Below are positions 1 through 8,440 of a DNA stretch of 64,000 nt, piece by piece (the stretch's first letter is position 1; each line of letters opens with the position of its first letter). The position numbers were made by a program, and so were the translations under genes. The DNA comes from UKL13-2 sp044229235 (GTDB taxonomy: Bacteria; Pseudomonadota; Gammaproteobacteria; Burkholderiales; Usitatibacteraceae). The stretch is from the NCBI GenBank assembly GCA_044229235.1, contig JBGATH010000019.1:1-64000 (forward strand). The letters run 5' to 3'. The notes below the pieces were generated by a model that ran no database searches, had not been told where the DNA came from, and saw only the letters and a list, made by a program, of their open reading frames with translations.

Positions 1-126
1 GCCCGATTGACGCAAGCGCAGTTGCTCAAAGCGCAGGATAAACTTAATCATCGCCCCCGCAAATCACTCGGGTATCGGACACCTCACGAGGTCATGTTCA
101 ACCGTCAACCTACCGTCCGCTCTTGA
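1..126 (+). mobile_element. IS30-family transposase, C-terminal fragment (5' end outside window)
   Basis: Reading frame 1 from the first base gives 41 residues ending in TGA at 124-126. It contains the stretch LNHRPRKSLGYRTPHEVMF, the characteristic C-terminal end of IS30-family DDE transposases. The gene is cut by the window edge, so activity cannot be judged. The last bases of the element, about 122-133 (CTTGAAGTGCAA), look like its right terminal inverted repeat. From base 134 the sequence matches the dispersed palindrome of this genome, so the element appears to have inserted inside one copy. The transposase family is recognised from the protein motif; the exact IS end is inferred. Confidence 0.8.
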
Positions 127-133
127 AGTGCAA

Positions 134-175
134 TCCAGGATTGTGGCCTGGAAGGCACGCCAATGCTGGAGTTCC
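134..175. repeat. Dispersed palindromic repeat, copy 1 (right half)
   Basis: Half-copy of the roughly 65-70 bp palindrome found eight times in the window. It starts at TCCAGG and keeps the right arm GGCCTGGAAGGCACGCCAAT followed by GCTGGAGTT. The left arm is missing because the IS30 element ends immediately upstream. Confidence 0.6.
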
Positions 176-247
176 GCTTGGTGGACCATCACGCGCGACT
201 TTGACCAGAATCAAACAGCCGCAATCCGATCCCGGTATCATGACTGC

Positions 248-613
248 GTGAACACTCGACTTCAACGCAAACTTATTGGCATTCTCGGCATTGTTGCCGT
301 GGTGTTCGCGCAGCTTGCGGTCGCTGCCTACGCCTGTCCGCTCATGCTCGCGGAACCAGGTGTGAGTGTGCGGGCCGATGCCGCCCCGGTCGACCCCGCT
401 CAACCTGCACTTTGCGAAAAGCACTGCCAGGATGGGCAGCAAACGCTAGGCGGCTTTGATGCCCCGATGGCGTTTGTGGCGCTGGCGCCTGCCTTTGTGG
501 TGGCCTCGCCGCCGCAGTCGCTGTTTGATTCCCCGGCCGTCCACGCCATGCCGTCGCTCAAGCGCGCGACCGACCCGCCTCTCGCCGTCCGGCACTGTAG
601 TTTCCGCATCTGA
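248..613 (+). CDS. Small secreted Cys-containing protein of unknown function
   Basis: A 121-residue protein starting at a GTG. The start was chosen because it places a basic N-terminus (NTRLQRK) directly before a hydrophobic segment at residues 9-27 that looks like a signal peptide ending near AYA. A longer in-frame start at 128 would put non-hydrophobic, repeat-derived sequence in front. The mature part has few recognisable features: a Cys after the signal and a CEKHC motif near the middle that could bind metal. It is the first gene upstream of a DUF411/Cus copper cluster, and small secreted proteins of this kind are common in such loci. No domain family is recognised, and the copper role is inferred from context only. 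Confidence 0.55.
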   Translation: MNTRLQRKLIGILGIVAVVFAQLAVAAYACPLMLAEPGVSVRADAAPVDPAQPALCEKHCQDGQQTLGGFDAPMAFVALAPAFVVASPPQSLFDSPAVHAMPSLKRATDPPLAVRHCSFRI

Positions 614-680
614 TCCGTTGCACCCCTGACTGCCTGGCTCCCCTGGAGCGAGGCCCCGCTGTTTTCGTCTGGAGGTTGCA

Positions 681-824
681 ATGCATCATGTTTCTGTTTC
701 TGCCCGTATCCGTTGGCTCACCCTGACCAGGGCCCATCCGTGCGCGCTACGCGCTGATCCGATCAGTGTGCATCTCCCAGGCGTCTGCCCCGCCAATCAT
801 CCTCCTGCCTGGAGCACACCATGA
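681..824 (+). CDS. Possible 47-residue ORF translationally coupled to the DUF411 gene
   Basis: Short ORF with a strong Shine-Dalgarno (GGAGG at 671-675, 5 nt before the ATG). Its stop overlaps the start of the next gene as ATGA at 821-824. The product is arginine- and proline-rich with two cysteines and no recognisable domain. It may be a coupling or leader ORF for the DUF411 gene, or chance coding sequence. The good ribosome site and exact overlap are what make it worth listing. Confidence 0.3.
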   Translation: MHHVSVSARIRWLTLTRAHPCALRADPISVHLPGVCPANHPPAWSTP

Positions 825-1279
825 AACTCCTCACCCTGCTGGCAAGCGCTGGCTTCGCCGCATTCAGTGCCATCGCCGTCGCACAACCCGAAGCGCAATC
901 CAAAGCGCAACCCAACACCATTGAAGTCTTCAAGAGCCCCACCTGCGGTTGCTGCGGCAAGTGGGTGGAACATCTTCGCCAGGCGGGTTTTCAAGTGAGT
1001 GTCAACAACGTGATAGACCCTTCCGCCACGCGCCGCAAGCTGGGCATTCCCGATCGTTACGGCTCGTGCCACACCGCGATCGTCGGCGGTTATGCGATCG
1101 AAGGGCACGTGCCGGCGGCTGACATCAAGCGGCTGCTCAACGGCAGGCCCAAGGCCGTGGGACTGGCCGTCGCATCCATGCCACCTGGCTCGCCCGGCAT
1201 GGAGAGCGCAAATCCTGTTCCCTATGAAACCGTGCTGGTCCGGGCGGATGGCGGCGCACAGGTTTATGCCAGGCACTGA
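821..1279 (+). CDS. DUF411 metal-binding protein, copper-resistance associated
   Basis: A 152-residue periplasmic protein with a signal peptide (residues 1 to about 21). A DUF411 domain follows, with the hallmark PTCGCCGKW at about residues 41-49, then SCHTAIVGGYAIEGHVPA and a conserved D-I-K-R-L-L segment. DUF411 proteins are thioredoxin-like in N-terminal layout and are repeatedly encoded beside copper and silver efflux genes; their biochemical role is not firmly settled. The CxCC motif suggests Cu(I) binding. The start follows a GGAG at 811-814. The gene lies 55 nt upstream of the CusC homologue and is probably in one operon with cusCBA. Confidence 0.85.
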   Translation: MKLLTLLASAGFAAFSAIAVAQPEAQSKAQPNTIEVFKSPTCGCCGKWVEHLRQAGFQVSVNNVIDPSATRRKLGIPDRYGSCHTAIVGGYAIEGHVPAADIKRLLNGRPKAVGLAVASMPPGSPGMESANPVPYETVLVRADGGAQVYARH

Positions 1280-1334
1280 TGGCAGTGATCGAAAAACCTA
1301 AACCGGAAACCTTGACCGAAAGAAGGGAAAGCGC

Positions 1335-2603
1335 ATGAGCAATCTGGCAAAAGCGGGTGTGATGGCGTGGCTGGCTGCCACCGGTGTGGCGATGGCGGCG
1401 ACGGTCGACGAGCCGATCCCAGGCAAAACAGTGGATAGCCTGCTCACGTTCGCCAAATCGCGAAATCCCGAGCTCGCCAGCATGCGTTTCGAAGCCGAGG
1501 CCGCGAACGAGCGCATCCAGCCGGCCGGCGCCTTGCCGGACCCGAAACTGCGCACCGAACTGATGGACATCACCAAGTCCGGTGAACAGAACCCGACCAT
1601 CCTGCCGGGGCGTGTCGAGAGCACCAAGTACACGCTGATGCAGGAAATCCCCTGGTTCGGCAAGCGCGACCTCAAGCGTGACATCGCGGCCCAGGAAGCG
1701 GAAGTGGCCAAAGGCCGCGAAGCCGGCGCATGGGCGGAACTGTCCGGCAAGATCAAATTGGCGTTTGCGCAACTCTACTTCGTGCATCGCAGTGAACGCC
1801 TGACGCGCGAAATCCTGGAACTCATGCGGCGGCTGGAAACCGTTGCGCAGGTGCGCTATGCCGGCGGGCTGGCGCCCCAGCAGGACGTGATCCGCGCGCA
1901 GCTGGAACAGACTGCGATGCAGAATGAATTGCTCGGTCTGGAGAATGAAAAGCGCCAGTTGCAGGTGAGGCTGAATGCTTTCCTGACGCGCCCGGCGCTG
2001 GCGCCCTTGGCAGAGCCGGAGCGCCTGCGCCCGCTGCCGGCGCCAGCCGCGCTGCAGATGGCGGCATTGGAGGATCGGATTCGCGCGCGCAATCCGCAAC
2101 TGTTCGCTGACGAGGCGCGCGTCAAAGCGGCGGAAATGACGCGTGAGCTCACCGAGAAGAACCGCTACCCGGATTTCTCGATCGGCGTCACACCGAACCA
2201 GATGCGCAATTCCATCAAGCAGTGGGACCTGATGCTTGAAATCAACATTCCGCTGCAACAGTCTTCGCGTCGCTCGCAGGAACGCGAAGCCCAGGCCATG
2301 CTCTCCGCCGCGCGCGCGCGCAAGGAAGCCACCGCCAACCAGGTACTGGGCGAGCTGGCTGAACACCTGTCGGCGCTCGACGCGGCGCGCCGCATGGAAT
2401 CGCTGACCACGACCAGCCTGCTGCCGCAGGCCGAGCTGACATTCCATGCCGCGCTACCCGGCTATGAGAACGGCAAGGTGGATTTCGCCACGCTGCTCGA
2501 CGCCCAGCGGCAGATCCGCCAGGCCCGTCAAAACCTGATAAAGGCACAGGCCGAAGCGCAGGCCCGCTTCGCCGATATTGAACGACTTCTGGGAGATGAA
2601 TGA
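1335..2603 (+). CDS. cusC: TolC-family outer membrane protein of a heavy-metal RND pump (CusC/CzcC type)
   Basis: A 422-residue protein with a signal peptide (cleavage probably after AMA near residue 22) and two outer-membrane-efflux-protein repeats rich in long amphipathic helices, as in TolC/CusC/CzcC. It would form the outer-membrane channel of the tripartite pump. There is no lipobox cysteine, unlike E. coli CusC. It is preceded by a purine-rich ribosome site. Its stop overlaps the following adaptor gene (ATG at 2600, TGA at 2601-2603), so the two are translationally coupled. Copper or silver as substrate is inferred from the Cus-type motifs in the adjacent pump gene. Confidence 0.88.
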   Translation: MSNLAKAGVMAWLAATGVAMAATVDEPIPGKTVDSLLTFAKSRNPELASMRFEAEAANERIQPAGALPDPKLRTELMDITKSGEQNPTILPGRVESTKYTLMQEIPWFGKRDLKRDIAAQEAEVAKGREAGAWAELSGKIKLAFAQLYFVHRSERLTREILELMRRLETVAQVRYAGGLAPQQDVIRAQLEQTAMQNELLGLENEKRQLQVRLNAFLTRPALAPLAEPERLRPLPAPAALQMAALEDRIRARNPQLFADEARVKAAEMTRELTEKNRYPDFSIGVTPNQMRNSIKQWDLMLEINIPLQQSSRRSQEREAQAMLSAARARKEATANQVLGELAEHLSALDAARRMESLTTTSLLPQAELTFHAALPGYENGKVDFATLLDAQRQIRQARQNLIKAQAEAQARFADIERLLGDE

Positions 2604-4195
2604 TGAAAACAGGTGCAGGTGTTGCCATCGGTGTGTTGGCGGTGGGCGTGGCGGCTGCAGCAGGCTATTGGGTGGGTAACCGCGGCACGCATGCCTCCGC
2701 GACCGATTCGGCCGCAGCGGCGACACAGGCCGTGGCGAAAGAGAGTGCCAAGCAAGAACGCAAGCCGCTCTATTACCGCAATCCGATGGGTCTGCCGGAT
2801 ACGTCGCCGACCCCCAAGAAAGATCCGATGGGGATGGACTACATCGCCGTGTTCGCGGGGGAAGACGAGGTTGCCTCGGCCGCAGCCGGCCAGATCCGGA
2901 TCAGCACCGACAAGATCCAGAAGCTGGGCGTGAAGACCGAGGCCGCGAGCCTGCGACCGCTGTCCAGGGTCGTGCGCGCCGCCGGCCGCATCGAACCCGA
3001 CGAGCGCCGCACGTACACGATATCGCCAAAATTTGAAGGTTATGTCGACCAGCTGCACGTCAATGTCACCGGGCAGCCGGTGAGCCGGGGACAGCCGCTG
3101 TTCGAGGTCTACAGTCCGGACCTGGTGTCCGCGCAGCGTGAATACGCGATCGCCGCGCAGGGCGTGCAGTCGCTGAAGGCCAGCGGCAGCGAGGCGCAGG
3201 GCGGCATGAAGCAACTCGCCGACTCCAGTCTCGCGCGCCTCAAGAACTGGGATATCTCCGAAGAGCAGATCAAGCACCTTGCGGCAACCGGCGAGACCAG
3301 GCGCACGCTGACGTTCCGCTCGCCGGTAAGCGGCATCGTCACCGAAAAGAAAGCCATGCAAGGCATGCGTTTCATGCCGGGCGAGGTGCTCTACCAGGTG
3401 GCGGACCTGTCAGCCCTGTGGGTCATTGCCGATGTGTTCGAGCAGGACATCAGTGCCGTCAAGCTAGGTGCCAAGGTCAAGGTCACCGTCAATGCGTTTC
3501 CGGACAAACTGTTCGAAGGCGTGGTCTCCTACATCTATCCGACACTGAAAGCCGAAACGCGTACCGTGCAAGTGCGCGCGGAACTCGCCAATCCCAGCCA
3601 GTTGCTCAAGCCCGGCATGTTTGCGCAAGTGGAAATGGCCGTGGCCGCGCGCGCCGAAGCGATCACCATCCCGACGTCGGCGGTGATCGACAGCGGCACG
3701 CGCCGGATGGTGCTGGTACAGGCAAATGCAGGGCGCTTTGAACCGCGCGAGGTCAAGCTGGGCGCGCGCAGCGAGGACTACGTTGAAGTGCTCGAAGGCA
3801 TCAAGCAAGGCGAACTGGTTGTGACGTCCGCCAACTTCCTGATCGACGCCGAAAGCAACCTGACCGCCGCTGTGAAGGGCTTCGGTGCGTCGGCAGCGGG
3901 TGACGGCAACGCCGCCAAGCCGGTGGCCGGCAAAGCCAGCCATCGTGCCGAGGGCGTGATGGAAAGTGTCGATGCCAGGGCCGGCTCCGCGCAGATCCGG
4001 CACGGTGCCATCGACAGCCTGAAGTGGCCGGCCATGACCATGCAATTCAAGCTGGCCAATTCGGCATTGGCAAAGGATCTCAAGCCGGGCACCACGATCG
4101 CCTTCGAATTTGTCGAGCGCCAGCCGGGCGAGTGGGTCATCACCGACATCAAGCCGGCGACGACCGGTGCCGCCGCGTCGCACGCCGGCCACTAG
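2600..4195 (+). CDS. cusB: RND periplasmic adaptor CusB with heavy-metal-binding and C-terminal CusF-like domains
   Basis: A 531-residue membrane-fusion protein with an N-terminal membrane anchor or signal at about residues 5-24. A short heavy-metal-binding domain follows near residues 52-80 (YYRNPMGLPD, then KDPMGMDYIAVF), then barrel-sandwich hybrid, helical and beta-barrel domains to about residue 420. The last 80 residues are a fused CusF-type copper chaperone with the ligand pattern H-x7-W-x2-M-x-M in HGAIDSLKWPAMTMQF, matching the His, Trp and two Met of E. coli CusF. Such fusion would deliver Cu(I) or Ag(I) directly to the pump. The alternative start at 2603 differs by one residue. Confidence 0.92.
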   Translation: MMKTGAGVAIGVLAVGVAAAAGYWVGNRGTHASATDSAAAATQAVAKESAKQERKPLYYRNPMGLPDTSPTPKKDPMGMDYIAVFAGEDEVASAAAGQIRISTDKIQKLGVKTEAASLRPLSRVVRAAGRIEPDERRTYTISPKFEGYVDQLHVNVTGQPVSRGQPLFEVYSPDLVSAQREYAIAAQGVQSLKASGSEAQGGMKQLADSSLARLKNWDISEEQIKHLAATGETRRTLTFRSPVSGIVTEKKAMQGMRFMPGEVLYQVADLSALWVIADVFEQDISAVKLGAKVKVTVNAFPDKLFEGVVSYIYPTLKAETRTVQVRAELANPSQLLKPGMFAQVEMAVAARAEAITIPTSAVIDSGTRRMVLVQANAGRFEPREVKLGARSEDYVEVLEGIKQGELVVTSANFLIDAESNLTAAVKGFGASAAGDGNAAKPVAGKASHRAEGVMESVDARAGSAQIRHGAIDSLKWPAMTMQFKLANSALAKDLKPGTTIAFEFVERQPGEWVITDIKPATTGAAASHAGH

Positions 4196-4204
4196 GGGAT
4201 CAGC

Positions 4205-7200
4205 ATGCTTGCAAAAATCATTGATTGGTCGGCGCGTAACCGCTTCCTCGTCCTGCTTGCCACCCTGTTCGTGACAGTGAGTGGCGTATACGCGGTGATG
4301 GTGACGCCGATCGATGCGCTGCCGGACCTTTCGGACGTGCAGGTCATCGTTTACACCGAGTATCCGGGCCAGGCGCCGCAGGTGGTCGAAGATCAGGTGA
4401 CCTATCCGCTGACCACGGCCATGCTGTCGGTGCCGAAATCGAAAGTGGTACGCGGCTTCTCGTTCTTCGGGGCGTCGTTCGTGTACATCATTTTCGAAGA
4501 CGGCACCGACATCTACTGGGCGCGTTCGCGGGTGCTGGAATACCTCAACTTCGCGTCCGCCCGCATGCCCAAAGGCGTGACGCCGACCCTCGGCCCCGAT
4601 GCCACCGGAGTGGGCTGGGTGTATCAGTACGTGGTGCTGGCCAAGGACCGGACGCTGGCCGAACTGCGCACCCTGCAGGACTGGTTCCTGCGCTACCAGC
4701 TGACCAAGGTGCACGGCGTCTCGGAGGTCGCCTCGATTGGCGGCTCCGTGCAGACCTACCAGGTCACGGTCGACCCGGTGAAGCTGCGCGCCTACAACAT
4801 TCCGCTCAGTGCCGTCACCAAGGTGATTCGCGATTCGAATCGCGATGTCGGCGGGCGCGTGGTGGAGATGGCCGAGACCGAGTACATGGTGCGCGGCAAG
4901 GGTTACCTGCGCGGCGCCGGCGATATTGAAAAACTGGTGGTGAAAAGCATGAAAGGCACGCCGGTGCTGATCCGCGACATCGCCCGCGTGGAACTGGCCC
5001 CGGATGAGCGACGTGGCCTGACCGAGCTGAACGGCGAGGGCGAAGTGGTTTCCGGCATCGCCATGGCCCGCTACGGACAGAACGCCTTGGAAGTCATCCA
5101 CAACCTGAAGGCCAAGATTGCCGAGCTCGGTACCGGCCTGCCGGCCGGCGTCAGCATCGAAGCGGTTTACGACCGGTCGGACCTGATTCACCGCGCCATC
5201 GAAACCCTCAAGCGCACGTTGCTGGAAGAAAGCATCATCGTCGCCGCCGTCTGTATCGTGTTCCTGCTGCACGTGCGCAGCGCGCTGGTGGCGATCCTGA
5301 TGCTGCCGGTGGGCGTGCTGATCGCTTTCATCGCCATGCGAATGCTCGGCTTGAATTCAAATCTGATGAGTCTGGGCGGTATCGCCATTGCCATCGGTGC
5401 CATGGTCGATGCGGCCATCGTCATGATCGAGAACGCGCACAAGCATCTCGAACGCCTGAAGGAAGGGGAGTCGCGCACCGAGGCCATGATCGCCGCCTGC
5501 AAAGAAGTAGGCCCGGCGCTGTTTTTTTCGCTGCTGATCATCACGGTATCGTTCCTGCCGGTGTTCACGCTGGAATCGCAGGAGGGCCGCATGTTCTCGC
5601 CGCTGGCCTTCACCAAGACGTTTTCCATGGCTGGTGCGGCGCTGCTGTCACTGACGCTGGTGCCGGTGTTGATGATGCTGTTCATTCGCGGCGAAGTGAT
5701 GCCGGAAGCGAAGAACCCGGTGAACCGTTTCCTCATCTGGATTTACCGCCCCATCATTGCCTGGGTGATGCGCTGCAAGTTCGTCACCATCATCGCGGCG
5801 GTCGTTGCGCTGTCGGTATCAATCTATCCGGCGTCGAAGCTCGGCAGTGAATTCATGCCGACCTTGAACGAAGGCACCTTGCTCTACATGCCCAGCAGCC
5901 TGCCCGGCATGTCGATCACCAAGGCGGCCGAGGTCCTGCAGGTGCAGGACAAGATCATCAAGAGTTTTCCGGAAGTGCGATCCGTGTGGGGCAAGGCCGG
6001 CCGCGCCAATACCGCCACCGACCCCGCGCCGACCGAAATGTTTGAGACCGTGATCAATCTCAAACCGGAATCCGAATGGCGGCCCGGAATGACCACGGAC
6101 AAGCTAATCGCCGAGATGGACAAGGCGCTGCAGTTTCCCGGCATCTCCAATGCCTGGACCATGCCCATCAAGGCGCGGCTGGACATGCTCGCCACCGGTA
6201 TCCGCACACCAATCGGCATCAAGGTGTTCGGCAAGGATCTCGACGAAATGGAGAAGCTGGCCAAGCAGATTGAGGCGGTCGTGAAGCAGGTGCCGGGCAC
6301 CACCTCCGCGTTTGCCGAACGCATTACCGGCGGGTTTTATCTCAACGTCGAGCCGGACCGCGAGCAACTGGCGCGTTACGGGCTGGCGGTCGGCGACCTG
6401 CTGGATGTTGTCGGCACCGCGCTCGGCGGCGAGATGGTGACCACCACGGTCGAGGGCCGCGAGCGCTTTGGCGTGACCGTGCGCTATCCGCGTGAACTGC
6501 GCGCCGATCCCGAGCAGATCGCCCGCGAGGTACTGGTGCCGACCATGGAAGGCGCCATGATCCCGCTGGGGCAGCTGGCCAAGGTGGTCGTGGCCAAGGG
6601 TACGCCGGGCATCCGTACCGAGAATGCATTGTTGTCGGCCTACATCTTTGTCGATATCCGCGATCGCGATATCGGCGGCTATGTGGCCGATGCGCGCAAG
6701 GCGGTGAATACGCAAGTGAAATTTCCGCCGGGTTACTACGCCACCTGGAGCGGCCAGTTCGAGTACATGGAACGCGCGGCGGAAAAGATGAAGATTGTCA
6801 TTCCGGTGACCCTGCTCACCATCTTCCTGCTGCTTTATCTCAATTTCAAACGCCTGACCGAAACGCTGATCGTGATGCTGTCGGTGCCGTTTGCGCTGGT
6901 GGGTGGCGTGTGGCTGATGTGGCTGCTGAACTACAACGTGTCGGTGGCCGTGGCCGTCGGCTTCATCGCGCTGGCAGGCGTGGCAGCCGAAACAGGCGTG
7001 GTGATGCTGATCTACCTGGATCACGCATGGGAGGCCGTGAAGGCGGGCTGCCGTGCTGCCGGGCGCGCGCCGACGCCGGCCGATCTGTATGCAGCCGTGA
7101 TGGAGGGCGCAGTCGAACGGGTGCGCCCAAAGATGATGACCGTGGTGGCCATCATGGCCGGCCTGTTGCCGATCATGTGGGGCACCGGCACTGGTGCCGA

Positions 7201-7327
7201 AGTGATGAGCCGCATCGCCGCGCCGATGGTGGGCGGCATGGTTTCCTCCACCGTGCTGACGCTGGCCGTCATCCCCGCGATTTACGCATTGACCAAGGAG
7301 TGGCGCTTGCGTCGCAACCTGGAATAG
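4205..7327 (+). CDS. cusA: Cu(I)/Ag(I) efflux RND permease CusA
   Basis: A 1040-residue HME-type RND transporter, the usual length for CusA/CzcA. It has 12 predicted membrane spans with two large periplasmic loops. The three methionines that define Cu(I)/Ag(I) binding in E. coli CusA have clear counterparts in LPGMS, WRPGMTTD and RLDMLATGI. This argues for monovalent copper or silver rather than cobalt/zinc/cadmium as substrate. The proton-relay region in the central helix (GAMVDAAIVMIENAHKH) is present. It lies 9 nt after cusB and completes the cusCBA operon. The pump takes metal from periplasm or cytoplasm and exports it across the outer membrane. Confidence 0.95.
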   Translation: MLAKIIDWSARNRFLVLLATLFVTVSGVYAVMVTPIDALPDLSDVQVIVYTEYPGQAPQVVEDQVTYPLTTAMLSVPKSKVVRGFSFFGASFVYIIFEDGTDIYWARSRVLEYLNFASARMPKGVTPTLGPDATGVGWVYQYVVLAKDRTLAELRTLQDWFLRYQLTKVHGVSEVASIGGSVQTYQVTVDPVKLRAYNIPLSAVTKVIRDSNRDVGGRVVEMAETEYMVRGKGYLRGAGDIEKLVVKSMKGTPVLIRDIARVELAPDERRGLTELNGEGEVVSGIAMARYGQNALEVIHNLKAKIAELGTGLPAGVSIEAVYDRSDLIHRAIETLKRTLLEESIIVAAVCIVFLLHVRSALVAILMLPVGVLIAFIAMRMLGLNSNLMSLGGIAIAIGAMVDAAIVMIENAHKHLERLKEGESRTEAMIAACKEVGPALFFSLLIITVSFLPVFTLESQEGRMFSPLAFTKTFSMAGAALLSLTLVPVLMMLFIRGEVMPEAKNPVNRFLIWIYRPIIAWVMRCKFVTIIAAVVALSVSIYPASKLGSEFMPTLNEGTLLYMPSSLPGMSITKAAEVLQVQDKIIKSFPEVRSVWGKAGRANTATDPAPTEMFETVINLKPESEWRPGMTTDKLIAEMDKALQFPGISNAWTMPIKARLDMLATGIRTPIGIKVFGKDLDEMEKLAKQIEAVVKQVPGTTSAFAERITGGFYLNVEPDREQLARYGLAVGDLLDVVGTALGGEMVTTTVEGRERFGVTVRYPRELRADPEQIAREVLVPTMEGAMIPLGQLAKVVVAKGTPGIRTENALLSAYIFVDIRDRDIGGYVADARKAVNTQVKFPPGYYATWSGQFEYMERAAEKMKIVIPVTLLTIFLLLYLNFKRLTETLIVMLSVPFALVGGVWLMWLLNYNVSVAVAVGFIALAGVAAETGVVMLIYLDHAWEAVKAGCRAAGRAPTPADLYAAVMEGAVERVRPKMMTVVAIMAGLLPIMWGTGTGAEVMSRIAAPMVGGMVSSTVLTLAVIPAIYALTKEWRLRRNLE

Positions 7328-7397
7328 CGCATTTCTGCCGCAACGCCAGCACACGCGGCGTGGCGACTCCCATCCACCTCAGAACCAGAGATCCATC

Positions 7398-8108
7398 ATG
7401 AACCGCCTGAACGCTCGAACCGTCAACACCGCGCTGCTCGCCACGGCCCTCGCATTCTTTGCGCCGCTCGGCCATGCGGCCGGGAGTCCGCCTGCGGTGC
7501 CGGTGGCACCCGCAGCCGAGAATCGCTGCGCGGCAGGCAGCAGATCGATGCTGGTAATGGACGACGCGGTCAACGTCCGGCAGTCGCTCACCGACCAGGC
7601 GCGTGCCTTCCAGTTGCCTTCTGCCGCGCAAGCGATGCAGGCGCAGGAACCGCTGCACCCGTGCTTGTTGCTGCTCGATAACGATCCGGTGTTCTGGACC
7701 ATGCCGGGTGCGGTCCAGCCGGACTTCATTCTGCGCGTGCGCATCACCGAGTTGAAGGCGGCCGAGAAGAGCCTTGGCGACAAGGCCGGCAGCGCCGTCG
7801 GGCGCTACATCGGCTCCTATCTCGGGCAGGCGGGCGACGACGTACCGGCACTCAAGTTTGCGGCGGTGGCGGTGGATGTGCTGTGTCCGAAGGCGCGTCG
7901 CCGGGTCGCCACCATTTCTGGCCAGAGCGCGGAGATTGAGGCGCCGCGCGTCGAACACAACGCGCTGCGTTTGCAGCAGGCACTGGAAGCAACCTCCAAG
8001 GATCTGGCTGACTTTCTGACCGCGTCCGTCCACCCCTGCCAAAGCCAAAACCCCAGCATTGGCGGGGCTTCCCAGCCAAATGTGGCTGGAACACCGCAGC
8101 AGTACTAG
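7398..8108 (+). CDS. Secreted protein of unknown function whose C-terminal tail is encoded by a dispersed repeat
   Basis: A 236-residue protein with a clear signal peptide (residues 1 to about 27, ending FAPLGHA). The mature part has paired cysteines and a glycine-containing segment SAVGRYIGSYLG, and a helical region before residue 215. I do not recognise the family. The last 20 or so residues, from about PCQSQNPSIGG on, are read from the dispersed palindrome at 8047-8113. They therefore look like an acquired tail, and the ancestral stop was probably further upstream. The ATG follows a purine-rich stretch. Position between cusA and the DUF2933 gene suggests a copper-stress role, by context only. 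Confidence 0.6.
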   Translation: MNRLNARTVNTALLATALAFFAPLGHAAGSPPAVPVAPAAENRCAAGSRSMLVMDDAVNVRQSLTDQARAFQLPSAAQAMQAQEPLHPCLLLLDNDPVFWTMPGAVQPDFILRVRITELKAAEKSLGDKAGSAVGRYIGSYLGQAGDDVPALKFAAVAVDVLCPKARRRVATISGQSAEIEAPRVEHNALRLQQALEATSKDLADFLTASVHPCQSQNPSIGGASQPNVAGTPQQY

Positions 8109-8113
8109 AGTTT
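8047..8113. repeat. Dispersed palindromic repeat, copy 2
   Basis: Left arm ACCCCAGCATTGGCGGGGCT, loop region CCAGCCAAATGTGGCTGG, degenerate right arm AACACCGCAGCAGTACTAGA followed by GTTT. It overlaps the last 62 bases of the preceding secreted-protein gene, so this copy is translated. Confidence 0.7.
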
Positions 8114-8149
8114 GCCCTGTTGAAGTGTAGTCAATTCAAGGAGACTTTC

Positions 8150-8416
8150 ATGAACATTCACCAACATGAACCGGCATCCACTTCCGCTCCCACTTCCGCT
8201 CCCGCTCCCGCGAAATCCGCGCTGGCCTGGAAAGGGGCACTCATCATGCTCGCATTCATCGCCGCTTTTTTTCTGCTGCGCGAACACTGGGGCCATGCAC
8301 TGGGCGTATTGCCGTACGCATTGCTGCTGGCCTGTCCGATCATGCATCTTTTCATGCACGGCGGCCACGGTCACGGCGCGGCACATGATCAGCACGGCGG
8401 CGACGCGCACAAGTAG
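8150..8416 (+). CDS. DUF2933 domain small membrane protein
   Basis: An 88-residue protein with a proline/serine/alanine-rich N-terminus, one or two hydrophobic spans at residues 30-65 (LIMLAFIAAFFLL, then LLLACPIMHLFMH) and a His/Gly-rich tail (GGHGHGAAHDQHGG) that could bind metal. The CPIMHLFMHGGHG pattern is typical of DUF2933 proteins, which often sit in copper- or silver-resistance clusters. Their exact role is unknown. The start was chosen at 8150 because AAGGAG at 8138-8143 is well spaced; a longer in-frame start at 8120 lacks a ribosome site. Confidence 0.8.
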   Translation: MNIHQHEPASTSAPTSAPAPAKSALAWKGALIMLAFIAAFFLLREHWGHALGVLPYALLLACPIMHLFMHGGHGHGAAHDQHGGDAHK

Positions 8417-8440
8417 GTTGCCTGATCCGGAGCACGTTGC

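Noticed and set aside
201..241. TTGACC and TATCAT as a promoter for the first small gene
   Set aside because: Spacing is 29 nt, too long for sigma-70; no CueR-type inverted repeat was seen between them.
3464..5272. 602-residue minus-strand ORF
   Set aside because: Antisense to cusB and cusA; low-complexity His-rich translation with no domain.
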